From positions 1-23,103 of the forward strand of contig CAZKKI010000091.1 in NCBI GenBank assembly GCA_964553325.1: 23,103 bases of DNA, written 5' to 3'. Below, piece by piece: positions 16,601-23,103 of the stretch. Origin of the DNA: BMS3ABIN04 sp964553325. GTDB lineage: Bacteria; Bacteroidota; Ignavibacteria; Ignavibacteriales; Melioribacteraceae. Position 1 is the first letter of the stretch. Every line of letters starts with the position of its first letter. A model generated the notes under the pieces. It was not told the DNA's origin. It ran no database searches and was given only the letters and a program-made list of their open reading frames with translations. A program made the translations under genes and the position numbers.

Positions 16601-16708
16601 ACGGACAGGTTAATCCAAACCGAATTGAAAAAAATAAACGATATACTCAGTAAAAAAGGAATAAAACCGGTAGAATTGCTTACCCGTCAACAATACGATA
16701 AAAGTTAA
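13640..16708 (+). CDS. Large secreted VPS10/BNR-repeat propeller protein
   Basis: The protein has 1022 residues. A signal peptide ends near residue 20 (TFSQ). Residues about 30-730 hold a large propeller opening with the family signature 'R-E-I-G-P-A-I-M-S-G-R-I-S-A-V'. It has many Asp-box (S/T-x-D-G-G-x-x-W) repeats such as TNGGEDWEF, SDGGKTWSK, STDGGESWEK, NDRGDSWKK-like SDDRGDSWKK and TTNGGKTWEN. A beta-rich segment (about 735-865) and a helical, charged C-terminal region (about 867-1015) follow. This domain order is that of the VPS10/sortilin-like 'glycosyl hydrolase, BNR repeat' proteins about 1000 residues long that are widespread in environmental Bacteroidota. No catalytic residues are recognisable, so enzyme activity should not be assumed. 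It lacks a T9SS tail. AAAAGG overlaps the preceding stop codon and serves as ribosome site. The gene follows the LolA-like gene by 13 bases. Confidence 0.83.
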   Translation: MKKLLLVLLAILLAGGATFSQTQKKKLKPSFFGELKAREIGPAIMSGRISAVDASAKNPLLVYVGSASGGLWKTKNGGTTFKPVFDEHVQSIGAIAIDQNHNDTVWVGTGEPWTRNSVSVGAGVFKTTNGGEDWEFTGLKATDNIADIVINPLNGDEVFVAALGNIWKPNNERGVFKTSDGGKTWSKVLFVDENTGCSDLAIDPENPDIIFAGMWDFRRKPYTFRSGGKGSGLYKSTDGGESWEKLSEGLPEGELGRIAVAISPVNTNIVYALIESKETALYRSLDKGKTWEKRSSSSIVGERPFYFSAIIPDPVDTNRFYKPGFTLYVSDDGGYSYTSPFVEGGRVHSDIHAVWINPNNNRHLYIGTDGGFYVSYDKGSTWQHAQNLPVAQFYHISTDNEEPYNVYGGLQDNGSWIGKSKGLNGITNCDWENVGYGDGFNVLPDPTDKNILYWLYQGGQLMRFYKDTREIKEIKPFSDDPDIKLRFNWDTPIYFSPTQKGVLYIGAQFLFRSDDRGDSWKKISPDLTTNDPEKQKQEESGGLTIDNSTAENHCTIFTISESPKDKNVIWAGTDDGNLQITTNGGKTWENVVSNIPDLPENTWCAKIIASNFDRETAYAVFDGHRNGDKNVYVYKTTDLGKNWFSLATEDIEGYARTILEDPVNPDLLFLGTEFGLYVSIDGGEQWVRFKNKVPKVPIYEMTIQPKTSDLVIGTHGRGVLIIDDISPLRLLTDTVLASDIYIFPTKPYFITNPKFAYGISGDQEFFGPNPSSAVMINYYMKKRHIFGDMKIEIYNNESKLVKTLPAGKRKGINRVPWYVRKKPPKVKASSPTLAFRTAFGPTFPPGKYTVKIIKGNKEYSAPVEIKYPKTERHSLEEMKLQYEVLSKAYGLLEDISFKDKQITTLQTKLKNIKDKVNIDCDEFIRELEKIHKTLVSTSPHRISGQIRLAEKVADVYSGIINYLGKPTDSQMKRLELLTKEFKRISGETDRLIQTELKKINDILSKKGIKPVELLTRQQYDKS

Positions 16709-16712
16709 GTTT

Positions 16713-16748
16713 AAGCGGGATTTGTTAATAAACATGTCCCGCTTTTTT
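16713..16748 (+). terminator. Terminator of the large propeller gene, overlapping the 3' end of the permease gene
   Basis: AAGCGGGA (16713-16720) pairs with TCCCGCTT (16737-16744), with a small inner stem TGTT/AACA (16723-16734), and runs into TTTTTT. On the + strand it begins 5 bases after the TAA at 16708. On the minus strand the stop codon of the permease (16725-16727) falls inside the loop, so the right arm is coding for the permease. Confidence 0.8.
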
Positions 16749-18062
16749 CCTTCTCACAAAATACAAATACAGCGGTAAACCGGTAACAATTAACGATACA
16801 CAAGCAAGCAATCCTCCGAGGGGATAGGCTAAAAAAGCGCCGTATGCTAAATACAATTGTATAATGACCGATAACACACCCATTAAAAACCACAATGGCG
16901 ATTTGAAAGAAGGTTTATAGTCCTTTCTCCGCCGTAGTGAAAAAATTGAACCGTACACCAGCATATTTTGTAAAACATACGATAAAGTAAAATAACCGAG
17001 AAGATCACCCAGATTACCGAAAAGCAAAACGATTGCGGCGAACGACTGAATGAATATGGAAAAGTCCGGCGTTAAATATTTTTCGTGAAGATGACCGAAA
17101 ACCTTAAAGAACAGACCGTCTCGCGCCATTGCATATTCTAACCGGGGTTGAGTTATGATGGAGGAATTCATTACTCCAAGCATTGAAATAAAAACCGCAA
17201 TCGCAAATATAGCGCCGGGATCGAGAGCAAATGTTTCGATGTATTTAAAGGGATTGATAAATTTGCCCTCTTCTACGGAAACCAATTTGTTAAACGGAAC
17301 AATTGCGGCCGTTCCGATATTGATTAAAACGTAAGCCGACATTACAAATAAGACCGAACCGATAAGTGATTTGGGTAAAACTTTTTTAGGGTTTAATACT
17401 TCTCCCGAAGTATATAAAATATTTAGAAAGCCGGCGTATGCCCAAACCGTAGCGGCAATTCCGGCGGTTAAAACGTTTAACGAAAAAGATTTGTCTGCGG
17501 AAAAATTCATCGGTTGCCCTTTCCCGGCGGCAATTAAATAGAATCCGATTAACACAACGGCAAGCAAGGGTAAAAGTTTACTTGCAGTTAATAACACTTG
17601 GACGTTTCCGCCCAATTTTACACTTCTGAATTGGATTATTGTAAAAATCAAAATCAAAACCGCAGCAAAAATTCGCGCGTATATGTCAAGTCCGAGCTCC
17701 GGGAAAAAGTAACTAAGCGCGTCGGCAGCAAGTAATCCTATTATTGTTAAAGTCGGAGTATCGCTTGTCAGAAATGCCGTCCAAGTATAAAGAAAAGCGA
17801 GAAACGGGGAACCGGCTTTATTAATAAATTGATAGGGACCACCTTGATCCGGATATGCACTTCCCATTTCGGCGAGAATAAATATTTGCGGTAACCAAAG
17901 CAATCCGCCTAAAAACCAAATTAAAACTGCGACCCAAATATTTCCTGATATGGCGGCAACTATAGGAATGTTAATGAAAATTCCGGAGCCTATTACTTGT
18001 CCGATGATAATCGACGAAGTTTGAATTAAACCGAGTTGTCTTTTAGGGTTTAACTTTTTCAA
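16725..18062 (-). CDS. APC-superfamily amino acid permease
   Basis: The protein has 445 residues and about 12 hydrophobic segments. The N-terminus shows the APC helix-1 signature with GSGIF at residues 25-29, preceded by LGLIQTSSIIIGQVI. Further matches include 'L-G-G-L-L-W-L-P-Q-I-F-I-L-A-E-M-G-S-A-Y-P-D-Q-G-G-P' split across helices 2-3 and 'W-A-Y-A-G-F' in helix 6. Length and motifs resemble LAT-type exchangers or permeases; the substrate (amino acid or similar) is not determined. The start is TTG at 18062: no ATG or GTG lies between the in-frame stop near 18080 and helix 1, and the TTG is 5 bases after the stop of the preceding gene, which suggests coupled translation. It is the third gene of the minus-strand operon, after an amidase and a DD-carboxypeptidase. 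Uptake of amino acids freed from peptidoglycan is an attractive inference. Confidence 0.85.
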   Translation of the reverse strand: MKKLNPKRQLGLIQTSSIIIGQVIGSGIFINIPIVAAISGNIWVAVLIWFLGGLLWLPQIFILAEMGSAYPDQGGPYQFINKAGSPFLAFLYTWTAFLTSDTPTLTIIGLLAADALSYFFPELGLDIYARIFAAVLILIFTIIQFRSVKLGGNVQVLLTASKLLPLLAVVLIGFYLIAAGKGQPMNFSADKSFSLNVLTAGIAATVWAYAGFLNILYTSGEVLNPKKVLPKSLIGSVLFVMSAYVLINIGTAAIVPFNKLVSVEEGKFINPFKYIETFALDPGAIFAIAVFISMLGVMNSSIITQPRLEYAMARDGLFFKVFGHLHEKYLTPDFSIFIQSFAAIVLLFGNLGDLLGYFTLSYVLQNMLVYGSIFSLRRRKDYKPSFKSPLWFLMGVLSVIIQLYLAYGAFLAYPLGGLLACVSLIVTGLPLYLYFVRRKKAGHVY

Positions 18063-18067
18063 ATATA

Positions 18068-19534
18068 TTAATTTAAATTAGCTAATAATAATAAAATGTT
18101 TTTGTGGATGTGTGTAACTTCACTTCCTTTTCCGTTAAAGTTATTTGCAATCATCGAAAAAACAATTGTTTTGCCGTCCTTGCTTTTCAAGTATCCCGAG
18201 TAAGCTCTTACGCCTTCAATTACACCGGATTTGATTCTAACGTTATTTTCGAGTAAAGTTCCTTTACCCGCATTTCTGAAATGCCCTATATCGTTCGGGT
18301 CTCCCATAACGGCCAAAGAATTGTAAAAAGTATTGAAATATTTTTTTCCCGGAAGTAACGTTAAAAGTTCAACCATAGCTTTGGTTGTAATGGCGTTTTC
18401 TCTCGAAAGCCCGGAACCGTCGTATAATAAAATTCCGTCCGTGTTAATATTGTTATTATCCAAGAATTCTTTAACAAGCTCCGTACCGTCGAGGGTACTG
18501 CCGATTCCATTGATTTTATATGAAATCATTTTTAATAGTAATTCCGTGTAAAGGTTGTTGCTCTTTTTATTTATGATATAAACAATGTCTTTCAGTGGAG
18601 GCGAAAGTAAACGGAGAAGTAATTTCATGTTTTGATATTTAACAGGCGCTGCAAGTTTTAATGCTTCCCCGGCAACCTTTATTCCGTTTTCGAGGAGTTT
18701 TTGTTTTAGATATTTTACTGCAAATAAAGGAGGATCGGGTAATGATCCTTTAATGGAAAATTCCGGTTTACCCATTGGAATCGTTCCTCTTAAAACGGCC
18801 TCGTAACGCCACGGTGCGTTGTAAATATAACCGTTATCGCCCGATCCGACAGCTCCGGTTTTCATGTAATTGTGAAATGTTAATCCTGCTACTTCGGGTT
18901 CGGTTTTCAAAACTTTTGCGGGAGCGTCAACCGATTTACCGGGTTTAAAATATAAGTAATATAAATTATCATGAATTGTAAGTGCGGAAAGAGGAGCGGC
19001 GTAATAATTCCCCAAATCAATCCAATTCCATTCGTCGGGAATCAATTGTCCGTCGAAAAGAAAATCATCGGCATAAATATTTCCCGCGATTTTATTAATA
19101 TTTAAAGACTTTATTCTTGAAATAATTCTTTGCATAACCGAGTCCAACGGGAGAGAGGATTCAACCAGACCGGAACCAAAAGTGGGATCGCCTCCGCCGA
19201 CAAAATAGATATTACCGTTTAAATTTCCATGTTCGTCAATTTCACCAGTATAAAATAAATTTGTTTCGAAGCGAAAATTTTCGCCGAGATATTCAAGTGC
19301 AGCAGCCGTTGTGAAAAGTTTAAGATTAGATGCCGGAGCCAAACTCATATTTGAGTTGTAGTTTATTATTTCTTTGCCGGATTTTAAATAACGTGCGCAG
19401 ATTGACCATTGAGCGGAACGCATCAGTTTCGTGTTTTTGTAATTTTCTATTTCACGTTGTATGTGTAGGTAAGTTTGAGCGATAACAATTCCGGAGATAA
19501 AAAGCCCAATTATAAAAAGATTTAATTTTTTCAT
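18068..19534 (-). CDS. dacB: D-alanyl-D-alanine carboxypeptidase/endopeptidase, peptidase S13 (PBP4/DacB type)
   Basis: The protein has 488 residues. A signal peptide ends near A19 (GIVIAQ). The three penicillin-binding-protein motifs are in order: SxxK at S69-N-L-K72 (LAPASNLKLFTTAAAL), SxN at S325-N-N327 (INKKSNNLYTEL), and KSG at 435-437 (RIKSGVIEGVRAYSGY). KSG in place of KTG is seen in other S13 enzymes and should be active. A long insertion between motifs 1 and 2, with FVGGGDPTFGSG, is characteristic of the S13/PBP4 family. The enzyme trims the terminal D-Ala or opens cross-links in peptidoglycan, in the periplasm. The start ATG lies 12 bases after the amidase stop, and the permease gene begins 5 bases after this stop, so the three form one operon. 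The symbol reflects family membership; orthology with E. coli dacB was not tested. Confidence 0.88.
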   Translation of the reverse strand: MKKLNLFIIGLFISGIVIAQTYLHIQREIENYKNTKLMRSAQWSICARYLKSGKEIINYNSNMSLAPASNLKLFTTAAALEYLGENFRFETNLFYTGEIDEHGNLNGNIYFVGGGDPTFGSGLVESSLPLDSVMQRIISRIKSLNINKIAGNIYADDFLFDGQLIPDEWNWIDLGNYYAAPLSALTIHDNLYYLYFKPGKSVDAPAKVLKTEPEVAGLTFHNYMKTGAVGSGDNGYIYNAPWRYEAVLRGTIPMGKPEFSIKGSLPDPPLFAVKYLKQKLLENGIKVAGEALKLAAPVKYQNMKLLLRLLSPPLKDIVYIINKKSNNLYTELLLKMISYKINGIGSTLDGTELVKEFLDNNNINTDGILLYDGSGLSRENAITTKAMVELLTLLPGKKYFNTFYNSLAVMGDPNDIGHFRNAGKGTLLENNVRIKSGVIEGVRAYSGYLKSKDGKTIVFSMIANNFNGKGSEVTHIHKNILLLLANLN

Positions 19535-19546
19535 GATGTTATTCGT

Positions 19547-22543
19547 TTAGTTCAAGAAATTAAGTATGGCTTGCATAAAACTATTTCGCTTCGATTCGGT
19601 TTTTATAGTTTCGAACGGAAAACCGATTACAACAATTTTACCGTTTCCTTCGAAATAAACACCGGCGCTATACCGGTTTTCTTCATATCGCAGAAAAGTT
19701 TTACTTCCGTTAATGGGTCCGATTGCATCCGGTGCTTCAACTGCGTAAATCTTGTCGTTGGGTTCGGTATTGAATTCCATTGTAAAATTTTTCGGTAAAA
19801 TATTTTCGTCGATTGAATAAACTTTTCCTTCACGGACAGCATGGTCGGAAGCGAGTTTATATTTTAAGATGTTTTCGGCAAAATTAATATCGGTTGTATC
19901 GGAATTGGGATTTAAGAAAATGTCCGTTCCCAAGTACGAACCGGAGAAAAATGCATTCCCCCCCGACGCAATATACCGTATAATTTTTTCCTTAAGATTT
20001 TTCGGGAAGACTTTATACCGTGTTCCCCAAAGCGAATCCGCATAAGGCTTTTGCCATTTGGTTTCTTTTTCTTCGCCGAAAATAAAGTCGATAATTTTAT
20101 ATTTGTTTAAATCGACTTGGTTGTTTGCTACGGTTTCATCGCTGCAAGAAACAAATGAATAACCTGCTTGTTTTATCGACTTACCGTGGATGTAAGGAAA
20201 ATCGAAAGAATTACCGGCAATTATTTTTGTTTCGTAATTCGCATAACTTGCTCCGTGACCGGGAATATCGTCGGTTTTCCAAGGGGAAGTCGGATCGAAG
20301 TTGTGCTGCATACCGGTATAACCCAAATCGAATTTATCCGGAACTCCGGCGTCGAGTATATCGAGAAAACCGGTGAATTTATCGGTTTCAACGAAAGCGG
20401 GCGCGGAAATTCTGTCGAATCCGTTTACAATAAGTATTTTGCCTTTAGATTTTAACACTTTACATGCGGATAAAATTTCCGTCGGAAAACTTTCACCGCC
20501 GGAATTTATTGAGGTAATTTTAAAACTGTAAATATCATCAGTTGTGGGAAGTTTAAATTCAAAATAATTTGTATCTATTACGGTTCCGTTATCGAAACCG
20601 TTACCGTTTTTTCTTACATACACTTTGTACTGCGTAGCAACGGCGGTGGGTTCAAGCGGATCGTCAACCGGTTCCCATGAAAGTTTAAGAGTATTGTTTT
20701 CTCCGAATTCAATTGAGAAATGATCGGGTGGTAAAGGTTGAACAACGTAATTGAATTTGTATTCGGTAGATAAAAATTTAAGGAACGCCTTGTAGATTGA
20801 ACGGGCTACATCGAAACGGAATACCGGATCGAGCATGAATTTTACATCGAGGAAATTTTGATGCGATAACAATTCGAGTAATACAGCCGGTACGTTCGGT
20901 CGTGCCGCTTCGCTGTACATTGCATTCCACAACCTTCTTCTTTTCCAAACCGGATCGTATTTGGCTCGGATATCTTCAACCAATTGGGTTTGGAGAATAT
21001 CCGCTAAATCTCTGTTTGCAAGTCTGGAAACACCGTTTGGGAAATTTCTAACCGAGTCGATATCTTCGATACTGTAAATAGATAAAGTCCCGATAACCGT
21101 ATCGGTTTTGGAAATTCCGGCATCGGTGTGGAATGCCAGCGAAATATCAATAGGAATACCTAAACCGTTCACATCCCTTTTTTTATTTGGTCCGAACGGT
21201 TTGCCGACTAAATAGTTAACAAATTCACCGCGTGATTGATAATCGTCTTTATAGTCGTTTTCGTCATTGTTCAAATTATAAACAAGTGTGTCGGGCATAC
21301 CCGAGTATTGCAAATAGTATCTTGCCCCTTCTGTGAATTTTGGACGTCCGCCGGTTCTGCCACCTCGTTCTATCACGCCCATACCTCCGCCGAAACGCAC
21401 GGCATCGGCGGAAACTAATTTCCCTTCTTTAGAGCTTTTGTTGGTTAGAACAACTTTCCCTGTTGCCGGATTATATCCTTTTTTGAATTTGAAATTTCCG
21501 AGATAAATCCAAGTGTTCCCTCCGATTGTTTGATCGACTTCAAATTCCGTTGTACCTCCGAGATGATATACGGTATAATGAGCATCGTTTACGTTTTGGG
21601 GAGTTGCCGCAAAAGTAATGTAAACCGCATAGATTCCGGTCTCCGGTATTTCCGGAATAAATTCTACCCAAGCCGTTGTTTTTTTCTTCGATTTAATTAT
21701 TCTGTGAGTCCCGTACAGAAACGGATTATAACCTCCGGGGTAAGGCGGGGGCGTGAATAAAAACCCGTTGGATTCGGCTGTTTCCCAAGTCCCTTCAAGT
21801 GCGGTTTCGATATAAAATTCAAGCGGTTTGTCGTTATCTACAATAACCTCATGGGTTTGAACATCCCTTTCGCGGGGTACAAAAACATTCGCTCCGGCAT
21901 TTTCGAGCATGGGAATCAAATACGGAATTGTAAAAGCAAGCGGACCCAAATCCTCTACGGTTTCGAAAAGTCGTGCTCGTTGCCACATCCATCTGTCCAA
22001 CGTTTGGTTGTAATACCAACCGTGACTGTGCCAAAGGGCAATGTTTTTACCGAGCAGTCCGTTTTCGGGTTTATAACCCGTATTAATTCTCTTGACTACT
22101 TGCTTGTTATTTCTGTTAATTACAAACATTCGGCCGGTATCGTACTTGGAGGAATCGCTTCGATAAAAATTCGGTATCAGTTCTTCTAAGGGAATTTTTA
22201 ACGAATATATTGTCAGATCCCCGTTGTAATAATTTCCTTTGAAGAAATTCCTTATTTCGGTATATGTTTCTCTCACATAGCTTTCTCTTATAGGAACGTA
22301 TGAAAGAGCATCGTTAAAGAATATTCCGATTTTATATGATACGGAATCGATTTTGATACTGTCGATGTTTACTTCCGGATATTTTGCAAACTTGAATTCA
22401 TTGTTTTCAAACGCATCTTGAAATTCGGTGATAATTTCTTGAACGGTCGGTTTTTCTTTTACAAGTTTAATTGCCTCGCAACCGGATAGTAAAAGAACTA
22501 ATAGTATAAGTAATAAGAATTTCGGATTCATTTTGTTTTTCAT
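19547..22543 (-). CDS. Lipoprotein N-acetylmuramoyl-L-alanine amidase with inserted golvesin-like domain
   Basis: The protein has 998 residues. The lipobox L-S-G-C places the lipid-bearing Cys at residue 22. An Amidase_3-like fold is split. Its first half has the likely zinc ligand H174 in WHSHGWYY, an acidic helix (E194/E197) and 'L-E-N-A-G-A-N-V-F-V-P-R-E-R-D'. Its second half has H472 in LAFHTDAG and the likely catalytic E557 in VLLELLSHQ. Between them sits a golvesin-like beta domain (about 248-390), plus a segment that begins GGRTGGRPKF. After the amidase come a fibronectin-III-like domain (about 602-695) and a Rossmann-like C-terminal domain (from 'K-I-L-I-V-N-G-F-D-R-I', about 699-998). 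Relatives are often labelled xanthan lyase in databases on the strength of the golvesin domain; the amidase residues argue for peptidoglycan hydrolysis. It heads the operon with the carboxypeptidase and permease genes. No ribosome site is visible; M5 is an alternative start. Confidence 0.8.
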   Translation of the reverse strand: MKNKMNPKFLLLILLVLLLSGCEAIKLVKEKPTVQEIITEFQDAFENNEFKFAKYPEVNIDSIKIDSVSYKIGIFFNDALSYVPIRESYVRETYTEIRNFFKGNYYNGDLTIYSLKIPLEELIPNFYRSDSSKYDTGRMFVINRNNKQVVKRINTGYKPENGLLGKNIALWHSHGWYYNQTLDRWMWQRARLFETVEDLGPLAFTIPYLIPMLENAGANVFVPRERDVQTHEVIVDNDKPLEFYIETALEGTWETAESNGFLFTPPPYPGGYNPFLYGTHRIIKSKKKTTAWVEFIPEIPETGIYAVYITFAATPQNVNDAHYTVYHLGGTTEFEVDQTIGGNTWIYLGNFKFKKGYNPATGKVVLTNKSSKEGKLVSADAVRFGGGMGVIERGGRTGGRPKFTEGARYYLQYSGMPDTLVYNLNNDENDYKDDYQSRGEFVNYLVGKPFGPNKKRDVNGLGIPIDISLAFHTDAGISKTDTVIGTLSIYSIEDIDSVRNFPNGVSRLANRDLADILQTQLVEDIRAKYDPVWKRRRLWNAMYSEAARPNVPAVLLELLSHQNFLDVKFMLDPVFRFDVARSIYKAFLKFLSTEYKFNYVVQPLPPDHFSIEFGENNTLKLSWEPVDDPLEPTAVATQYKVYVRKNGNGFDNGTVIDTNYFEFKLPTTDDIYSFKITSINSGGESFPTEILSACKVLKSKGKILIVNGFDRISAPAFVETDKFTGFLDILDAGVPDKFDLGYTGMQHNFDPTSPWKTDDIPGHGASYANYETKIIAGNSFDFPYIHGKSIKQAGYSFVSCSDETVANNQVDLNKYKIIDFIFGEEKETKWQKPYADSLWGTRYKVFPKNLKEKIIRYIASGGNAFFSGSYLGTDIFLNPNSDTTDINFAENILKYKLASDHAVREGKVYSIDENILPKNFTMEFNTEPNDKIYAVEAPDAIGPINGSKTFLRYEENRYSAGVYFEGNGKIVVIGFPFETIKTESKRNSFMQAILNFLN

Positions 22544-22739
22544 ATTTGGTGAGAAAATTTTGTCGGTTGAAACTTCCCATTTTATTTAGTTTGTATAATA
22601 AAATTAATCAATCCCGCTGAAATATTTACTAATTTCTTTTTCAGTTTACCGGAGATCCGTAGTGGAGAATTATCTAAAAAATACTTATTCTTATGACTCG
22701 AATTTTTGTTCTTTCCTTAATTAAACCTATCAAACATCC
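22544..22739. other. Divergent spacer between the amidase gene and tRNA-Ser
   Basis: This AT-rich spacer must carry the promoters of the minus-strand amidase operon and of the tRNA. On the + strand TTTG at 22705-22708 and a TA-rich element at 22729-22736 are 20 bases apart and end four bases before the tRNA; the second element matches TAnnTTTG poorly. No convincing minus-strand promoter was identified. No coding frame is supported. Confidence 0.35.
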
Positions 22740-22826
22740 GGAGGGGTGGCAGAGTGGTTGAATGCGGCGGTCTTGAAAACCGTTGAGGTGTTACAGCCTC
22801 CGGGGGTTCGAATCCCTCCCCCTCCG
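22740..22826 (+). tRNA. tRNA-Ser (anticodon UGA)
   Basis: The cloverleaf is complete. The acceptor stem GGAGGGG (22740-22746) pairs with CCCCTCC (22819-22825), discriminator G at 22826. The anticodon stem 22767-22771/22779-22783 holds the loop CTTGAAA with anticodon TGA at 22774-22776. A long variable arm (class II, about 22785-22800) identifies serine. The T-arm GGGGG-TTCGAAT-CCCTC is at 22802-22818. The total is 87 bases. CCA is not encoded. This tRNA reads UCA and related serine codons. Confidence 0.96.
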
Positions 22827-22906
22827 CACCGGATTGAAAAATAGCATGTTGTTGATATAGATTGAATAATTGATTTTCAAACCGTTAATTTTTGCTAATG
22901 CTACAA

Positions 22907-23103
22907 ATGTACTATGTGTATATTTTAATCAGTTTGAAAAACGGCAGATATTATTTTGGACACACAAAAGATTTGCAAGCGCGAGTAAAGACTCACAATG
23001 CGGGAAAAGTACGCTCGACGAAGGCTTATCGACCGTGGAAGCTGCACTATTATGAAGAATATGAAACAAGAAGCGAAGCATATAAGCGTGAAATGTTTTT
23101 CAA
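22907..23103 (+). CDS. GIY-YIG family nuclease, N-terminal part (3' end outside window)
   Basis: Sixty-five residues are visible before the window ends, with no stop. The start MYYVYILISLKNGRYYFGHT holds the GIY-YIG signature as Y-V-Y and Y-F-G, followed by KDLQARVKTHNAGKVRSTKA (the catalytic Arg region 'L-x-x-R-V-x-x-H-N-x-G') and 'R-P-W-K-L-H-Y-Y-E-E-Y-E-T-R-S-E-A-Y-K-R-E'. This is the small single-domain URI/YhbQ-like group, about 80-100 residues long, whose members nick or cut DNA in vitro in a few studied cases; most have no known role. The final Glu-containing motif and everything after MFF lie outside. It starts 80 bases after tRNA-Ser. Many Bacteroidota carry multiple copies of such genes. 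Family call confident, function not assigned. Confidence 0.85.
   Translation, partial: MYYVYILISLKNGRYYFGHTKDLQARVKTHNAGKVRSTKAYRPWKLHYYEEYETRSEAYKREMFF

Noticed and set aside
21851..22189. Open frame of 112 codons antisense to the amidase gene
   Set aside because: The amidase frame carries lipobox and active-site motifs across the same bases; the antisense product has none.
22827..22906. Attachment site copy behind tRNA-Ser
   Set aside because: No stretch matching the tRNA 3' end is seen in the 80 bases after it or in the remaining sequence.
22870..23055. Open frame of 61 codons on the + strand overlapping the nuclease start
   Set aside because: It is out of frame with the GIY-YIG motif region and shows no similarity to anything; the frame from 22907 has clear family motifs.

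Overview
The window looks like a piece of the chromosome of a Gram-negative Bacteroidota-type bacterium, most likely from the Ignavibacteria/Chlorobi branch. DNA is AT-rich. Five secreted proteins end in the type IX secretion system (T9SS) type A sorting domain, with the motif N-[YFH]-P-N-P-F-[NG] followed by V-Y-D-[VIM]-L-G-[RK]-E and a terminal basic K-K-M-[LMI]-L-[LM]-[KR] tail. This form is very common in Ignavibacteria. Lipoproteins, signal peptides ending near AQ/SQ, AAGGAG-type ribosome sites on only some genes, and TAnnTTTG-like promoter elements fit the same group. The lineage is an inference from protein style, not from a marker gene.

Left part (1-8455, + strand). The tail of a PorV/PorQ-type outer-membrane protein is followed by a TIG-domain surface lipoprotein with a beta-propeller and by a T9SS-secreted propeller protein, in a tight run closed by a strong terminator at 2939-2964. 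Next come a T9SS-secreted GHL10/DUF187 glycosidase-like enzyme and a second propeller paralogous to the first, closed by a terminator at 6762-6798. A 455-base AT-rich gap follows; it holds a possible promoter and a GC-rich foldable element. After it lies a solitary BNR/Ycf48-like repeat protein with a T9SS tail.

Middle part (8456-16708). A convergent hairpin separates the left block from a minus-strand pair: an M23 zinc endopeptidase with a T9SS tail and, 9 bases downstream, a periplasmic transglutaminase-like protein with an intact Cys-His-Asp triad. Divergent from these is a cytoplasmic YtcJ-type amidohydrolase. Then come a LolA-like periplasmic protein and a 1022-residue VPS10/BNR propeller protein, closely spaced on the + strand.

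Right part (16709-23103). A minus-strand operon runs amidase lipoprotein, D-Ala-D-Ala carboxypeptidase (S13/PBP4 type), APC-family permease, with gaps of 12 and 5 bases. A tRNA-Ser(UGA) and the start of a GIY-YIG nuclease gene close the window.

Read together, several products could act on peptidoglycan or on its fragments: the GHL10 enzyme, the M23 peptidase, the amidase and the DD-carboxypeptidase, with an amino-acid-type permease at the end of one operon. Two of them carry T9SS tails and so would act outside the cell. That suggests cell-wall turnover or scavenging of foreign cell wall; this is an inference. No CRISPR array, insertion sequence, rRNA or clear phage gene is visible.
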